In this document: piece after piece, positions 51,409 to 61,156 of the stretch
Layout: every line of letters begins with the position of its first letter
How positions within the stretch are numbered: position 1 is the first letter of the stretch
Assembly (NCBI GenBank): GCA_022711465.1
Contig: JAKLEZ010000016.1
Location: 88,106-152,105, forward strand
Length of the DNA: 64,000 nt
Source: Planctomycetota bacterium
Lineage (GTDB): Bacteria > Planctomycetota > Phycisphaerae > UBA1845 > PWPN01
Direction: 5' to 3'
The notes under the pieces: model-generated
What the model saw: only the letters and a program-made list of their open reading frames with translations
The model's database searches: none
Told to the model about the DNA's origin: nothing
Position numbers and translations under genes: made by a program

Positions 51409-54400
51409 CTACCAACGACGCCTCGACCGGCGACGGCTGCGTCCACCCATGAACATGAGCATGGCGAACAGCGAGCAGGACGTCGCCCCGAGGGCTCCCG
51501 ATCCGCAGCCGAACGGAGAAAGCACCGGCACCACTTTGCCGCTGTCCGGGGAACCCGACGCGACGAAGTGGGCCACGACACTCTTGTCGTCGTCGACCAG
51601 GAGCGTCGCCGGGTTCTCGTTGCCCGACAGGTCGCCCGACCAGTGGTCGAACACGAAACCGCTGGGTGCCGAGGGCGCCCAGATCTGGGTGGTCAGCCCG
51701 AGATTGTAGCCCTCGGTCGCCATGGTGGTGACCGTGCCATCCACCGAGCGGCTGATGACCACCTTGGCGATCGAGTTCACCTGCACCAGGACCGACGCCG
51801 TGGCCGTCTGCCCGACGCTGTCGGTCGCTGTGACGGTGTAGAGGGTCGCGGCCTGCGGCGAGACCTGCACGCTGGCATTGGTCGAGTCGAGGTTCGGGCC
51901 GGTCCAGGCATAACTGTACGGTGCAAGACCGCCGCTTGCCGCGGCTGTGAGCGTCGCGCTGTGGCCGGTCAGGATCGTCTGATCGCTGCCCGCGCTGACG
52001 GTCAGCGCCGACACCGGGCATCCGTTGGCGTCGACGAGCGTTCCCGCGGGCGTATTGGCGCACTGGTCGTCGCAGTCGTTGACGCCATCACCGTCGGCGT
52101 CGCCGTCGCTGCATGCACAGCCCTTCACGTCGACGGTCTGGCCCGCCACGGTGTTCGGGCATTCATCCAGGCAGTTGTTGACGCCGTCCTGGTCGTCGTC
52201 GAGCTGGCTGCACGCGCAGCCCTGGGCGTTCACCTGCTCGCCGGTCGGCGTCGCGGGGCACTGATCGAGGTCGCCGCACACGCCGTCCTGGTCGGCATCG
52301 TTGGCCGCGTCCTGCGGGCATATGTCGCAGGCGTCGCCGAACGCGTCGCCGTCCGCGTTGGCCTGGTTCGCGTTGGCGATCGCGGCACAGTTGTCTTTGG
52401 CGTCCGGCACGCCGTCGCCGTCGCGGTCCGGCTGCGGCTGGGTGTCGGAGTCACGCTGGGTGACTGCCACGTCCTTGGGCTCACAGCCCGGAGCGGCCAG
52501 ATGAAGCGTGACTGTGTCGTCCGCGAAATTGGTGTCCCAGCCGGCCCGGACCGTGATCGGCTGATAGGTGTTCCAGTTCGACGGCGAGAAGGTAAGCGTC
52601 TGGCCGGAAATCAGCAGGACCGGCGAAGCGGTGCTGTTCAGCGACGCCGTCACCGTGACGCTGGCCTGCGGCGCGAGGGAGAGTCTCACCTGGACGGTCC
52701 CGGTGGTCCCTTCCTGCAGGTTGAGGGCGGTGACGTCCGTGAGGACATAGATGATGTCCTTCTCCGCCTCGACCGCCGTCACCGCAACGCTTCCCGTTCC
52801 CGGGGCACTACAGGTGATGGTCGCCTGCTCGATGATCGCGTCGGCGTCGCTGTCCGCCGCAAGCGTGACCGTCTGGTAGACGCCCCAGTTGGCCGTCGTG
52901 AAGACCAGGCTCTGGGCGCTGCCGCTGGCGAAGTGGATATGGCTGTTACCTGCCGCGAGGGTCAGGCTGACGGTGGTATCGGCACACGGCTGGGCGCCCA
53001 GCTTCACGCGGAACGTGGCGGTCCCGCCCTCCGGGACCGAAACCGAGGTCTGGTCGGCGAGGATGGTGAGCGCCGTGGTCTCATCCGCGGTCACGGTGAC
53101 ATCCTTGTCCGCGGCGCCGGGCGTGCTGAGTCGGAGCGTCGCCGTCCCGCCGCACACGTCGGCGTCCTTCGCCGCGGCCACCGTCGTCGTCTGGTACGTG
53201 TTCCAGTTCGCGGCGGTGAACGTGAGCTCGGTCGGGTTGCTCAGCGTGATGCCCGGGTCGCCGCCGACCAGCAGGCTGGCAGAGACCACCGTGTCCGCGC
53301 AGGGCTTGAACCCGAGCTTGACCTGCATCGTGGTCGTGGAGCCTTCGGTCAATCGCAGGGACGTCTTGTTGGTGACGATCGAGGGCGCGTCGTCGTCCTC
53401 CTCGGCCGCAAGCACTTCGGAAGTCGTCAGGTAGGTCGGCTTGCTCGGGTTCGGCGCCGTCAGCAAGATCATGGCCTCGCCATTGCAGACGTCCACGTCG
53501 GCCGCCGCCGCGAGGGTGACCTCCTGATAGGTGTCCCAGTTCAAGTCGGTGAAGGTCAGGGTCTGGCCGGCCGAGACGGTGATGTCCGGGTCGGTTGTGG
53601 GCCCGGCCGCCGGGGCCACCGTGATCTGCATCGTGTTCGAGGGTGGGGGGGGAGCCATGGTCAGCTTGACTCGGAACGTGGCCGTCGCGCCCTCCGGCAC
53701 CGTGATCGTGGACAAGGCCTCCTTGGGGTCGACGGCAAGGTCGGTGATGATTCCGGGATCGCAGAGATCGCCAATCCCGTTTCCGTTCGAATCGGCCTGG
53801 TCGCTGTTGGCGACGGTCGGGCAGTTGTCGGCCGGATCCTCCACCCCGTCGCTGTCGGTGTCACCCGGGCGAGCGGTGATCAGGGTCGTGGCCGTCGCAT
53901 TGGCTCCGGTGGCCGGATTGATCACTGTCAGGATGGCCGTGTATCCGCCCGCCTGGTAGTTGGTGTAGGTGTGGTACACGACCGTGCCGATCTCGATCGG
54001 GCTGCCGTCGCCGAAATCCCACGCGCAGACCAGCTCGTTGTTGATCAGCCCAAACTCGTCGCGGGAGCCGGTGGCGTCAAAGCGGGCGGCGAAGGGCAAT
54101 TGGTGGAGCGGATTGTAGGGCTCGTTCGGGAAGGTCACCTGGATGACGGCATTGACCGCGGGCACGATCTGCCCGTGGACGATGCGGATCGGCAGGCTGT
54201 GCGGCGTCTTGCCGGTCGTGACCATGGTGAATCGGTCCGGGGGGGTGACCATGGTATTGGCCTTGAAGCTGTGCACGCGATAGGAGACGCCGGTGCCGCT
54301 GCCCGGGTCCGAGGCGAGCTCCAGGCTGGTGGGGCCCAGCACTGACTTGACCACGTACCAGCCGGGCTTGGGGCCCTCGAGAATCCGCACCGTGTCGTTC

Positions 54401-57400
54401 GTCTTGAACTCGCTCGCGACAAACGGGCTTGACGGGCTGGGATCGTCCAGTCGGTAGACGCCGTCGGTATTCGAGACGCTGACCGTCGCCGCATCCGTCG
54501 GCGTGATGCCGGCCCAGTCGATGCGGAACGCGACTCCCCCGTCGTCGGTGATGTAATCCACGCCGGTGGTCGCCTTGCCGGCCTGCAGGCCGGACACGCT
54601 GCCCTTGACTTGCCAGACTTCCTGTCCGGGCGCGGTTTCGTCCACACACTCGATGATCCAGGTCTCGAGCTTCGATTGGGTGGTATCGACCGCCAGGTCG
54701 GCGATCGAGCCCCGGCCGGTGTTCAGCCACCCGGCGCGCGGTGTCGTCGCGGCACGCTCCGTGCCGGTAGGCGAGGTCCCCGGCGTCAACTCCGCGTAGA
54801 AGTAATAGGTACCGTCCTTGGGCAAGGCGCTCAGCGGGACGTGGAAGCCGTCCTGTACCACCCCCGGCAGCTTGATCAGCGGGCTCGCGGGATCGGTGAG
54901 CTCCGTGCCGCCGTACGGATTCGCCGCCTTGGTCACGTCGTCGACGAAGAACAGCCGGATGGTCGTCCCGCCGTAGGCATCCCAGGCCTCGTACTTGAGC
55001 GGGAAGTAGGCATTCGCGCCGGCGCCCATGATCACCCCGCCGGGCGGATTCAGGAATCGCAACTCGGGCACGATGTGCGGCTGCCAGAGGAAGGTCACGA
55101 TCGACTGGGTCGGCTCGGTCACGATGTTGGTGATGGACAGGCCGCTCGGCAGCTGACCGTACCACCGGGAACTCGGGTTGGTGGTGTCGTTCCACACCGT
55201 GACGCCCTGGGATCCCGGATAGCAGTCACCATCGTCGCCGCCGTTCTCGCCGGTCTCCAGCTGGTGCTGCCCGTCCGCCTGAACGATGTTGTAGACGAAG
55301 TGCGAGCCGAGCCGCTGCTGCTGGGGCAGGCCGGAGGGGTTGGCTCCCAGATCGGCATGCAGAATCACCACCCCCTCGCCGGGCGCGGCGGCGTTGAAAT
55401 TGACCCGGTCCGCGTAAGGCGGGTTGTAGTCGTGGCGGGTCACCCGCCAGAAGTAGAAGCGCTCGCCGGGATAGACGGTATTCTCGAAATAGTAGACCGA
55501 CGAGACCGGATCGAAGGAATAGTCCTTCAGCGTCACCGGCCACTCGATCGACGGAGGCAGGATCTCCATCAGGTCGTTGCTCCGGATCCACCCCGAAGCT
55601 TCCTTGAGGATCGGCGCGGGATGCACCGGGCCGCCGGCCATGATGCACCACCCGCCGATCGGGGTGTTGATGATCGTCGGTCCGGTGAGGTACTCGTCGT
55701 AGTCGTAAAGATCCGGGTAGCCTTCCCAGCTGTGCAGGAATTCGTGATTCATCAGGCCCTTGGCGAAGCCGGACTCGTCCGAGCTGCCGGTTTCGCCAAT
55801 CGTGTCCACCGAGGTGGCAAAATCGGAGAACGCGATGACCCGCGTGTTGCTGTACATGTTGGCGGCCAGGTCGGCAGTGTTTGTGGCCGCGGTCTTGTCG
55901 ATCCTCGTCTGGATGGGCAGGTCCATGCCCGGAGCGGGCAGCTGGAAGAGCCCGCGTCCGCCGGGGGCGAGGCCGCCGGGATACAGCCCGCCCGGAAGCA
56001 GGGTGAAGCCGCTGAACACCGGGGTAGCGGTGCCCGCTCCCGAGACGACATGGTTCCAGTCGGTGCTCGCGTCCAGGGCCTCGACCGTGTCCTCGGTCAG
56101 TCGCTTCCGGTTGAAGGGATACCCCTCGCTCGGGCTGCCGTCGTTGCTGTTGCCGGGATCGGCATCCCACGCGTAATTGTCCGTGCCCGCGAGCCGGACG
56201 CTGCCCTGATCCAGCAGGCCGTCCAGGTTGTAGTCACGCTTGAGCACCTCCACCGGTGTGGTGGGGATGTAGGCGGGGTCGTTGACCGGGGCATTGAACC
56301 AGGTGAGGTACTCGAGGTTCAGGACGTTCCCACCGTCGTAGCCGTTCTGGCCGGACAGATTGTAGGCCCCCGGTCCACCCGGTCCGATGATCCCGTCGTT
56401 GGGCGCGGGGGCCCCGGGATCCCCTGCCCCGCGGTCCTCCCCGAAGGGGTTCGTGCTGGCAGGGGAGGTCACTTCGCCCAGCCGTCCGTCACCGCCGTAG
56501 TCGATGCCGGAAACGCTCCTGGCGTGGTAGATCGAGGAGGGCAGGTCGCTGAACTCCGCCTGGCCGTCATAGTAGCCGGTCGCGTCCGGGTAGATGGTGG
56601 TGCCGGTGTGAACGGCATAGCCGCCATCCATGTCCCCGTTGCCAATTGAGGGCGGGTCGACCGTCCCCATGCAATTGTTGCCCGAGGGAGTTGGCAGCGG
56701 GAAGTTGTTCAGTCCGGACCGGGCCTTGGTGCCGCCCACGTTGGGCTCGAAACCCCTCGCGGCCGTCGGGTCGAACTCGACCATGTTGGGGATGCGCTGC
56801 ACCCAGGTCGGAGCGGGCGGAAGCGTGGCCGGCAGCACGGCGTTGGGCGTCATCGCGTGCAGGTCCGTGAAATACGCCTGCCACCAGCCGTCATAGTCCC
56901 ACTTCCACGGATTGGCGCTCGGATCGCCCGTCACCGGGTCATCGCACGGACGCGGCGTCGTCGGGCTGCCCCGGTAGTCGTCAAACCTCATCTTGGTGTT
57001 GCCGCGCTCGCTCCACCGCTCCGGCCCGTCGTACTTGCCGTTGCCGCAGTGCGCGATGATGATCGCCGCGGTGCTCGTACCGGTAGTCGGGTCGACGCCG
57101 GGATAGTTTGCCGTGATGTAATCGATGGCCCACTGGCGCGATGCGGGGTCGGTGTTGTTGGGGCTCGGGTCGCACTTCACCCAGCGGCGAGACGCATCCG
57201 AGGTGTAAACATAGACCCGCAGGAAGTCCTCGAAGGGCTCCGGAATATCCCATACTCCGTTACGGTTGCTGTCATCGAACTCCCCCGCACCGATGGCGCC
57301 GTCGCCTCCCAGACAGTTCGGCGGAGTCGCAGAGTCCGCGCGATCATATCCGTCGTAACTCTCCTCGATGTAGGCACTGTACCGGCCGTCACCGTTGAGA

Positions 57401-57897
57401 TCGCGGAAACGCTCGCCCGGCGTCCACCACCCGTCGGCGGGCGGCCCCTCGGTGGGAGCGGTCAGGTTGGTGACACGTGGATTCCCGGAGATGTCGGAGA
57501 CGTCATACATGGGGGCGCCGTCGGAGAACGGCTCGCCCATCATGCTCAGCGCCCCGCCCACACCCAGGTAGGTGTGCTGGACGGCACTCCCGTTTGCGGC
57601 CGTAGGCAGGATCGGCCAGGGGAGATGAATCCAGCCGACCACGTCGCCGCTCACCGTCACCGCGCCGTACGAGATCTCGTTCCAGTACTGGGCAAAAGAA
57701 CCAACAGTCGGGTCTACGATGTTGAAGTACTGGTTCCAGACGTCATCCGGGTTGGGGAGCGGCGGTTGGGCCGACTTCGGCGCAGTCGCCAGCATCACCC
57801 CGAACTTGCGCTGATCCGCGTCGGCACCTGTGGGGCCGCACAACGTTGCGATAGAGCTCAAGACCAGAAAAGTGGAGACACGCGCATTCGTCAACAT
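51409..57897 (-). CDS. Giant mosaic secreted metalloprotease, M6-like
   Basis: 2162 residues from ATG 57897 with GGAG 7 bases upstream. Order of parts: signal peptide (1-25); M6-like catalytic region with H-E-F-L-H near 716-720 followed by W-E-G-Y-P-D-L-Y-D, where the immune-inhibitor-A family has H-E-x-x-H plus L-P-D-L-Y-D; PKD domain (about 1270-1342); thrombospondin-3 repeat D-T-D-S-D-G-V-E-D (about 1343-1380); four Calx-beta-like repeats (about 1386-1815); more thrombospondin-3 repeats (about 1820-1960); a second PKD; an InlB-like repeat (F-D-H-W-S-G-D). The C-terminus has G-C-G-S-G, a 15-residue hydrophobic stretch and an Arg cluster, like a MYXO-CTERM-type sorting signal. Substrate unknown; likely cell-surface attached. 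Confidence 0.8.
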   Translation of the reverse strand: MLTNARVSTFLVLSSIATLCGPTGADADQRKFGVMLATAPKSAQPPLPNPDDVWNQYFNIVDPTVGSFAQYWNEISYGAVTVSGDVVGWIHLPWPILPTAANGSAVQHTYLGVGGALSMMGEPFSDGAPMYDVSDISGNPRVTNLTAPTEGPPADGWWTPGERFRDLNGDGRYSAYIEESYDGYDRADSATPPNCLGGDGAIGAGEFDDSNRNGVWDIPEPFEDFLRVYVYTSDASRRWVKCDPSPNNTDPASRQWAIDYITANYPGVDPTTGTSTAAIIIAHCGNGKYDGPERWSERGNTKMRFDDYRGSPTTPRPCDDPVTGDPSANPWKWDYDGWWQAYFTDLHAMTPNAVLPATLPPAPTWVQRIPNMVEFDPTAARGFEPNVGGTKARSGLNNFPLPTPSGNNCMGTVDPPSIGNGDMDGGYAVHTGTTIYPDATGYYDGQAEFSDLPSSIYHARSVSGIDYGGDGRLGEVTSPASTNPFGEDRGAGDPGAPAPNDGIIGPGGPGAYNLSGQNGYDGGNVLNLEYLTWFNAPVNDPAYIPTTPVEVLKRDYNLDGLLDQGSVRLAGTDNYAWDADPGNSNDGSPSEGYPFNRKRLTEDTVEALDASTDWNHVVSGAGTATPVFSGFTLLPGGLYPGGLAPGGRGLFQLPAPGMDLPIQTRIDKTAATNTADLAANMYSNTRVIAFSDFATSVDTIGETGSSDESGFAKGLMNHEFLHSWEGYPDLYDYDEYLTGPTIINTPIGGWCIMAGGPVHPAPILKEASGWIRSNDLMEILPPSIEWPVTLKDYSFDPVSSVYYFENTVYPGERFYFWRVTRHDYNPPYADRVNFNAAAPGEGVVILHADLGANPSGLPQQQRLGSHFVYNIVQADGQHQLETGENGGDDGDCYPGSQGVTVWNDTTNPSSRWYGQLPSGLSITNIVTEPTQSIVTFLWQPHIVPELRFLNPPGGVIMGAGANAYFPLKYEAWDAYGGTTIRLFFVDDVTKAANPYGGTELTDPASPLIKLPGVVQDGFHVPLSALPKDGTYYFYAELTPGTSPTGTERAATTPRAGWLNTGRGSIADLAVDTTQSKLETWIIECVDETAPGQEVWQVKGSVSGLQAGKATTGVDYITDDGGVAFRIDWAGITPTDAATVSVSNTDGVYRLDDPSPSSPFVASEFKTNDTVRILEGPKPGWYVVKSVLGPTSLELASDPGSGTGVSYRVHSFKANTMVTPPDRFTMVTTGKTPHSLPIRIVHGQIVPAVNAVIQVTFPNEPYNPLHQLPFAARFDATGSRDEFGLINNELVCAWDFGDGSPIEIGTVVYHTYTNYQAGGYTAILTVINPATGANATATTLITARPGDTDSDGVEDPADNCPTVANSDQADSNGNGIGDLCDPGIITDLAVDPKEALSTITVPEGATATFRVKLTMAPPPPSNTMQITVAPAAGPTTDPDITVSAGQTLTFTDLNWDTYQEVTLAAAADVDVCNGEAMILLTAPNPSKPTYLTTSEVLAAEEDDDAPSIVTNKTSLRLTEGSTTTMQVKLGFKPCADTVVSASLLVGGDPGITLSNPTELTFTAANWNTYQTTTVAAAKDADVCGGTATLRLSTPGAADKDVTVTADETTALTILADQTSVSVPEGGTATFRVKLGAQPCADTTVSLTLAAGNSHIHFASGSAQSLVFTTANWGVYQTVTLAADSDADAIIEQATITCSAPGTGSVAVTAVEAEKDIIYVLTDVTALNLQEGTTGTVQVRLSLAPQASVTVTASLNSTASPVLLISGQTLTFSPSNWNTYQPITVRAGWDTNFADDTVTLHLAAPGCEPKDVAVTQRDSDTQPQPDRDGDGVPDAKDNCAAIANANQANADGDAFGDACDICPQDAANDADQDGVCGDLDQCPATPTGEQVNAQGCACSQLDDDQDGVNNCLDECPNTVAGQTVDVKGCACSDGDADGDGVNDCDDQCANTPAGTLVDANGCPVSALTVSAGSDQTILTGHSATLTAAASGGLAPYSYAWTGPNLDSTNASVQVSPQAATLYTVTATDSVGQTATASVLVQVNSIAKVVISRSVDGTVTTMATEGYNLGLTTQIWAPSAPSGFVFDHWSGDLSGNENPATLLVDDDKSVVAHFVASGSPDSGKVVPVLSPFGCGSGALGATSCSLFAMLMFMGGRSRRRSRRRW

Positions 57898-58442
57898 GGT
57901 CGGACTCCGGTTACAGGGGTGAGAAACCATCCCCGTTCCGCGGATGACACAACGCCGTCATCCCACGGATCGAGTGCTCGCCAGCCGGCGAAGGTTTCTG
58001 GGTGTTACTCCGATCCTGTACTGCGGCCACCGTGGCTGTGGCTCCCCAGCACCTCCCAAAATCCCAGTGTAATGATTTTGGTCCTCCTGTCAAGGTGCAC
58101 ACTCTAATCCGAAGCAGAATCGTCCTGAGCCGCACCCTCGTAACCTTTCTGATCCGATGCGGCGGTGGGCCGGGCCTCAAGACCACGCCGAGCCCGGAAG
58201 AAGACGGCCGGAACGCGTCAGGCGCCTCTTCCAGGCAAGAACGCCCCCCTCAGTCGTCATTGGGTCGCCAAACACGCTCCTGGCAGGCGTTCACCCCAGG
58301 GAGTGCGACCGCAAGCGACTGCCCACCATGGACACGCCGAACCCATCGGCGAGGCCGGCGTCTGGTGTGGCCACACCTTCCCTGCACGATCCTGTGGGAT
58401 CCTATAGATTGGATGAGCGAGCGAAACAGAAGTTCCGAGAAA
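57898..58442. other. 545-base intergenic region
   Basis: It lies between the octaheme cytochrome gene (ending at 58443) and the protease gene, both leftward. Besides the protease promoter it holds a short GATCC/GGATC hairpin at about 58395-58408, a weak candidate for the end of the cytochrome operon. A 91-residue open frame across the promoter (57911-58186) has no features of a protein. The long leader of the protease could carry regulation, but no known riboswitch is recognised. Confidence 0.45.
58066..58093 (-). promoter_or_regulatory. Promoter of the giant protease gene
   Basis: On the minus strand a perfect TTGACA (58093-58088) and TACACT (58071-58066) with a 16-base spacer. Transcription would start near 58058, leaving a leader of about 160 bases before the ATG at 57897. 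Confidence 0.65.
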
Positions 58443-59891
58443 TCACTTGCTGTACCGCTTGCGGAAATCCTCGGCCGCCTTGGCCCGACGGTCCTTCTCG
58501 GCGGCATCCATCTGGTTGCTGAACCAGCGATGGTTGCCGGAGGCCAGTACCTCGTCCAGCTTGGCCTGGAGCTTCTTGGCGGCCTCGGCCTTGGCGGGTT
58601 CGGCGGCTTCGGCGTTTTCCTTCGCCAGCCTGCGGAGTTCCGGCACATAGTGCGAGTAGAAGTGCTTGGCGACCTCGTAAGTCCCGTGCCAGTGAGTGTA
58701 GTCGGGTCCCATCATGGAGGCCCCGTGGCGGGCCCGGCGGCCCTCGTGGTGCCAGATCTCATACCAGGTGAAATCGACGGCGTTCGCGAACTCGACCGGT
58801 ACCAGCAGAGGCTTGGCCAGCTCGTACAGCTCCAGGCCGGGCTTGGCGAACTTGTCGTGGTACAGCTCGATCAGCCCATCATACTGCACATAGAAGTTGT
58901 CCACCCACTGCTTCGCGTGGCAGTTGAGGCAGACGTTCTGCATGTTCGCCCGCCGGGCTTTCCAGTCCACGCTCGCTCCCGGCAGCCCCATCTTCTTGTC
59001 GCTTGCCTCGGGACGGACGGAGACCGCCGGCCGGTTGTTCCAGCTGATCCGCAGCCCGATGTCGTGGTTGAGCGCCTGGTTCTTCGTAGCGCTCATGTGA
59101 CAGGTCGCGCAGGTCGGAGCGCTGCTGTAGTCCTCACCCAGAACCCACTTGGCCGAGTCCATGTTGAGCTTCTCGCGGAAGGCCATGAAGGCGATACCGT
59201 GCTTGGACTCCTCGTAGATCTCTTTCTGGGGATGATCTGGCCCCATGTGACACTTGCCGCAGGCGTCCGGGTGGCGAGCCTGCCAGGCCGAGAAGCTGTG
59301 CCGGCTGTGACACGCGGCGCAGGAGCCTTCGGAGCCGTCCGGGTTGATCCGCCCAATGCCGGTGTTCGGCCAGGTGGCCGGATCGAGCTTGCCGCCGGGC
59401 AGGACCTTGACCTGCGAACCGTGGCACTGCCAGCAGCCGTTGACCGCCGCGGCACTGGTGCCGTCGGGGAACCCGGCCGTCTTGAAGGCATTGTTGCCCT
59501 CGACCACTTCGGCCAGGGTGTTGTCCAGCGAGCCGAGGATGCGAGCGCCCTTGGAGTGGTGGGACTCGCCGAACTGGGCGGTCTCCTTCTCGTGGCAGCG
59601 GGCACAGTCCTTGGGCGACACGATCGTGGCGATGAACTCCCCTTCATGCTTGAAAGCGTCGCCCTCGCCGTCCTGGGCGGCATGGCATTCATAGCAGCCA
59701 ATGTGAGCCCGAAAGTGCTTGCTGCCGCCCCATTGCTGATAGATCGGCGTGTTATCCTTGCGGTGGCACTCGATACAGGCCTTGCTCTTGGCCGAGAGCT
59801 CCGGCAGGCCCCAGGGGGCCGCCCAGGCCGGTGAGGCGGCCAGCAGAAGGACCGCCAGACGGTTCACCATGATGGGTTGAATGGCTTGCAT
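58443..59891 (-). CDS. Octaheme cytochrome c of the hydroxylamine oxidoreductase family
   Basis: 482 residues from ATG 59891 (GGGAG 10 bases upstream). A signal peptide ending P-A-W-A-A is followed by eight C-x-x-C-H heme sites at about 39, 66, 96, 153, 191, 211, 261 and 321. This count, the spacing, and the later text I-W-H-H-E-G-R-R-A-R-H-G-A and M-M-G-P-D-Y-T-H-W-H-G fit the HAO family (hydroxylamine oxidoreductase, hydrazine dehydrogenase and reductive epsilon-HAO). The tail from 415 is a charged helix. It should be periplasmic. Whether it oxidises hydroxylamine or reduces nitrite depends on the P460 cross-linking Tyr; Tyr398 in D-Y-x-x-W-H-G is the candidate. It starts 17 bases after the NrfD gene and is probably the terminal enzyme of the operon's complex. 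Confidence 0.85.
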   Translation of the reverse strand: MQAIQPIMVNRLAVLLLAASPAWAAPWGLPELSAKSKACIECHRKDNTPIYQQWGGSKHFRAHIGCYECHAAQDGEGDAFKHEGEFIATIVSPKDCARCHEKETAQFGESHHSKGARILGSLDNTLAEVVEGNNAFKTAGFPDGTSAAAVNGCWQCHGSQVKVLPGGKLDPATWPNTGIGRINPDGSEGSCAACHSRHSFSAWQARHPDACGKCHMGPDHPQKEIYEESKHGIAFMAFREKLNMDSAKWVLGEDYSSAPTCATCHMSATKNQALNHDIGLRISWNNRPAVSVRPEASDKKMGLPGASVDWKARRANMQNVCLNCHAKQWVDNFYVQYDGLIELYHDKFAKPGLELYELAKPLLVPVEFANAVDFTWYEIWHHEGRRARHGASMMGPDYTHWHGTYEVAKHFYSHYVPELRRLAKENAEAAEPAKAEAAKKLQAKLDEVLASGNHRWFSNQMDAAEKDRRAKAAEDFRKRYSK

Positions 59892-59908
59892 GTCTTGGTC
59901 ACTCCCTT

Positions 59909-61156
59909 TCAGACCGTCTCGGCTGTCGCCCGACGGTGATCCTCGTGTGAAACGCCATGGTCCTTGCGATAGGTCAGCTCGCCGGAGAGCACCGGCACCG
60001 ACATGCGCACGAACAGGGTATACAGCAACAGGCCAAACGCCCAGATGCCCAGGCAGATCTGAACCTCGTGTACGGTGGGCACGTACTCGACGACTTCGCC
60101 CAGCGGCGTGGGGACGAACGCCGGGACGATCAGCCCCATCCCTTTCTCGATCCAGATGCCCACGATGGTCAGCACGCAGGCCACGTTCAGGACCTTGAGG
60201 CCCCGGGAAGCGGGCAGCACAAGGAGAATCGTCGCCAGGACGTTGAACGCGACCGCCGTCCAGATCCAAGGGACCAGGGCGTGCCGGCCGTGAAGGCCGA
60301 AGAACAGGTAGCGCGACGAGGCGATGTGGGCCGAGTCGGAGTAGAACTCGGTGAATAGCTCGCAGCCCAGCAGGAAGATGTTGATGATCGTGGCGACCTG
60401 CACGATCCGTCGCAGGGTCAGCAGGGCGTCGTCGCCGACCTGGTACCGGGTGTAGTGCCGCACGATCTGCAGCGTCAGGATGATGAACGCCGGCCCGGCC
60501 GCGAACGCGCTGGCCAGGAAGCGGGGGGCGATGATCGCGGAGTTCCAGAACGGCCGGCCGCCAAGCCCGACGTACAGGAACGCGGTCACGGTGTGGATGC
60601 TCACCGCCCAGACGATGGCCACGAACACAAAGGGCACGTAAAAGACCTTGGCCGGCTCCCGCTCGCAGTAGGCGCAGTAGAGCAGGTACCCGCAGATGTG
60701 CAGGTTGAGGATGAGGTAGCCGTTGAGGGCGATGACGTCCCAGGTCAGCATCGAGACCGGAAAATTGAACCGCTGCAGCAGGTGAGCGAAGCGATCCGGC
60801 CGGCCGAGATCCACGGTCACGAACAGCAGGCACATGACGATCACCGCGACGGCCAGCAATTCACCGAAGATGACCACATGGTGAAGGTGCATGTTGCGAT
60901 AGATGTAGACCGGGATGACCAGCATGGCCGCCGCGGCCGCCAGGCCCACGAGGTAGGTGAAGTTGGCGATGTACACCCCCCACGAAACCTGGTCGGTCAT
61001 GCCCGTGGTGACGAGGCCGTTCACCAGCTGCGTACACCAGGCGTGCAGGCCGACCAGCGAGAGAACAGTCAGGACAGTCATCCAGGTGTAGTAGCGCCAG
61101 TCTCCGACGAAGCTGATCCGGGCGCACTGCCACAAGAAGGTGAGGTATCGCTTCAT
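59909..61156 (-). CDS. NrfD/DsrP-type quinone-interacting membrane protein
   Basis: 415 residues with about ten predicted membrane segments and very little soluble sequence. The start Y-Y-T-W-M-T-V-L-T-V and W-G-V-Y-I-A-N-F-T-Y-L-V-G-L-A-A-A-A, then D-L-G-R-P-D-R-F, are typical of the NrfD superfamily as in DsrP, HmcC and the alternative complex III subunits. These proteins bind quinol or quinone and pass electrons to a ferredoxin subunit. Its ATG overlaps the ferredoxin stop by 4 bases. It is the membrane anchor of the proposed complex. Confidence 0.92.
   Translation of the reverse strand: MKRYLTFLWQCARISFVGDWRYYTWMTVLTVLSLVGLHAWCTQLVNGLVTTGMTDQVSWGVYIANFTYLVGLAAAAAMLVIPVYIYRNMHLHHVVIFGELLAVAVIVMCLLFVTVDLGRPDRFAHLLQRFNFPVSMLTWDVIALNGYLILNLHICGYLLYCAYCEREPAKVFYVPFVFVAIVWAVSIHTVTAFLYVGLGGRPFWNSAIIAPRFLASAFAAGPAFIILTLQIVRHYTRYQVGDDALLTLRRIVQVATIINIFLLGCELFTEFYSDSAHIASSRYLFFGLHGRHALVPWIWTAVAFNVLATILLVLPASRGLKVLNVACVLTIVGIWIEKGMGLIVPAFVPTPLGEVVEYVPTVHEVQICLGIWAFGLLLYTLFVRMSVPVLSGELTYRKDHGVSHEDHRRATAETV

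Noticed and set aside
54610..56649. 679-residue and other plus-strand open frames opposite the giant protease
   Set aside because: Low-complexity shadows; the minus strand encodes recognisable PKD, thrombospondin-3 and metalloprotease parts.
57911..58186. 91-residue minus-strand open frame before the protease gene
   Set aside because: It spans the promoter boxes and has no protein-like features.
58002..59834. 610-residue plus-strand open frame opposite the octaheme cytochrome
   Set aside because: The minus strand carries eight regularly placed heme motifs; this frame has none and runs across the intergenic promoter.
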